The position numbers and the translations under genes were made by a program. A stretch of DNA of 64,000 nucleotides, from positions 1-64,000 of the forward strand of contig NZ_QVMQ01000003.1 in assembly GCF_010501105.1 (NCBI RefSeq), written 5' to 3'. Position 1 is the stretch's first letter. Every line of letters begins with the position of its first letter. The notes below the pieces were generated by a model. It worked only from the letters and a program-made list of their open reading frames with translations. It did not search any database and was not told where the DNA came from. Source of the DNA: Dysgonomonas sp. 511 (GTDB lineage Bacteria; Bacteroidota; Bacteroidia; Bacteroidales; Dysgonomonadaceae). This document shows, one piece after another, positions 62,640 to 64,000 of the stretch.

Positions 62640-63770
62640 ATGGATTTTAAACTACAATATACCGACAGCCAATCTAAGGCCAGAGCCGGACTTATCACTA
62701 CCGATCACGGACAAATAGAAACCCCCATCTTTATGCCGGTTGGCACACAGGGTGCAGTGAAGGCTGTGCATATGACGGAACTGAAAGAAGACATCAAAGC
62801 CCAGATTATTCTGGGTAATACATATCATTTGTACCTGCGTCCAGGACTGGAAATATTAAGGCAGGCCGGAGGACTTCATAAATTTAACAGTTGGGACAAA
62901 CCTATACTGACTGATAGCGGTGGTTTTCAAGTCTTTTCGTTAGCCGAAAACCGTAAACTGACAGAAGAAGGTGCTGTGTTCCGTTCCCATATCGACGGGT
63001 CGAAGCACATATTTACACCTGAGTCTGTGATGGATATCCAACGCATAATAGGAGCAGACATTATAATGGCATTCGACGAATGCACCCCAGGCGATGCCGA
63101 TTATGCATATGCAAAAAAATCGCTCGGGCTGACAGAACGCTGGCTCGACCGCTGTATTACCCGCTTCGATGAAACGGAATGCGAATATGGCTATAAGCAA
63201 GCCTTATTCCCTATTGTTCAGGGGTGTGTATATCCCGACCTCCGCCGTCAGGCAGCCGAAAATGTAGCTTCGAAAGGTGCTGACGGTAATGCGATTGGTG
63301 GACTGGCAGTTGGCGAACCGACTGAAAAAATGTACGAAATGATAGAGGTAGTAAACGAAATACTGCCCGAGGATAAGCCTCGCTACCTGATGGGCGTAGG
63401 CACTCCTGCCAACCTGTTGGAAGCAATAGAACGTGGCGTGGATATGTTCGACTGCATAATGCCTACCCGCAACGGGCGCAATGGACAGATATTTACCCGC
63501 AATGGCATAATGAATATGCGGAACAGGAAATGGGCTGATGATTTTTCTCCGATAGAAGAAAACGGAGCCTCATTTGTTGATACTTTGTACACAAAAGCAT
63601 ATCTTCGTCACTTGTTTATTACAGATGAAATATTAGCTTTGCAGATAGCTTCCATACACAATCTGGCATTTTACCTGTGGCTGGTTGGCGAAGCACGGAA
63701 ACATATTATTGCAGGAGATTTCTCTGTTTGGAAAAAATCTATTATCGATGATGTGTCCAGACGGATATAA
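62640..63770 (+). CDS. tgt: Queuine tRNA-ribosyltransferase
   Basis: 376 aa. Substrate pocket DSGGFQVFSLAENRK (general-acid Asp), FDECTPGDA, GGLAVGEPTEKM, and the nucleophile region FDCIMPTRNGRNG. The usual C-terminal zinc cluster cannot be recognised: the Cys ligands expected after the GRNG motif are replaced by MNMRNRKWADD. It inserts a queuine precursor base at position 34 of GUN tRNAs. It lies 10 bp after the corC-type gene. Confidence 0.93.
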   Translation: MDFKLQYTDSQSKARAGLITTDHGQIETPIFMPVGTQGAVKAVHMTELKEDIKAQIILGNTYHLYLRPGLEILRQAGGLHKFNSWDKPILTDSGGFQVFSLAENRKLTEEGAVFRSHIDGSKHIFTPESVMDIQRIIGADIIMAFDECTPGDADYAYAKKSLGLTERWLDRCITRFDETECEYGYKQALFPIVQGCVYPDLRRQAAENVASKGADGNAIGGLAVGEPTEKMYEMIEVVNEILPEDKPRYLMGVGTPANLLEAIERGVDMFDCIMPTRNGRNGQIFTRNGIMNMRNRKWADDFSPIEENGASFVDTLYTKAYLRHLFITDEILALQIASIHNLAFYLWLVGEARKHIIAGDFSVWKKSIIDDVSRRI

Positions 63771-63804
63771 CGACAGGCTATAGAATAAAGCATTTTATTG
63801 AAAC

Positions 63805-64000
63805 ATGAAATTATTATCAATACTCGATAAGTATATTATTAAAAAGTTTTTGGGAACATATATATTCTCAATAGCCCTTATTATATCCATAGCCGTAGTA
63901 TTCGATATAAATGAAAAGCTTGACAAATTTCTCGATAAGAAAGCTCCGCTGACTGCAATCGTTTTCGATTATTATTTCAATTTCATACCATATTATACAA
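63805..64000 (+). CDS. LptF/LptG (YjgP/YjgQ)-family permease, N-terminal part
   Basis: ATG 63805 opens a frame that runs off the window: MKLLSILDKYIIKKFLGTY, then a first membrane helix and FDINEKLDKFLDKK. This is the N-terminus of Bacteroidetes LPS-export permeases. It follows tgt by 34 bp, the usual neighbour order. Confidence 0.85.
   Translation, partial: MKLLSILDKYIIKKFLGTYIFSIALIISIAVVFDINEKLDKFLDKKAPLTAIVFDYYFNFIPYYT

Overview
The window reads as a Bacteroidales chromosome. Evidence: spaced TTTG-N20-TAnnTTTG promoters (upstream of ompA, pflB and one M23 gene), an RprXY two-component pair, KorAB 2-oxoacid:ferredoxin oxidoreductase, pyruvate formate-lyase with its activase, a carboxypeptidase-regulatory-like outer-membrane barrel receptor and AsmA/OmpA envelope genes. 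A Dysgonomonas-like anaerobe or facultative anaerobe fits, but genus is inference. No tRNA, rRNA or CRISPR array was seen.

Layout. 1-5.8 kb is an AT-rich accessory island: a coiled-coil/TIR gene whose two halves sit in different frames and meet at a T TTT TTA heptamer, an IntDOT-like tyrosine recombinase, two lipoproteins, small orphan ORFs separated by GC-richer hairpin blocks, and a truncated second integrase. 6-25 kb is backbone: outer-membrane receptor, topA, an undecaprenyl-phosphate sugar transferase followed by an operon (nitroreductase, small membrane protein, DUF2520-type oxidoreductase, KdsC-like phosphatase), an epimerase, Fpg/Nei-like protein, CPA2 antiporter, glucosaminidase, OmpA, SulP and rubrerythrin. 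25-29 kb is an arsenic-type operon (arsR-arsF-arsG-small thioredoxin-permease) bracketed by inverted IS-end sequences and a transposase relic. 29-64 kb is again backbone: AsmA, a methyltransferase, korAB, DPP-IV-type peptidase, MerR, M23 peptidases, alaS, rprXY, pflBA, HD hydrolase, terC, amino-acid permease, DUF488, proC, recJ, recQ, CorC-type transporter, tgt and the start of an LptF/LptG-type permease.

The main hidden structure is a dispersed family of 194-bp miniature inverted-repeat elements, five copies (25.4, 36.5, 45.8, 55.2 and 55.9 kb). They share GAGYCTGTTTAAA-type ends and four of the five have matching 3-bp TWA flanks, as expected for an IS5/IS1031-type transposase acting in trans. 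One copy abuts a stop codon, one sits 16 bp before rprX, two bracket a frameshifted DUF488 gene in inverted orientation, and one of those is itself interrupted by a 153-bp second element with 18-bp ends and a 10-bp target duplication.

The most unusual coding signal is the TIR gene. The heptamer is in exactly the phase for -1 ribosomal frameshifting, and the shifted product restores a textbook TIR beta-A strand (YDFLISHASED). A simple lost T or a sequencing error is the competing explanation.
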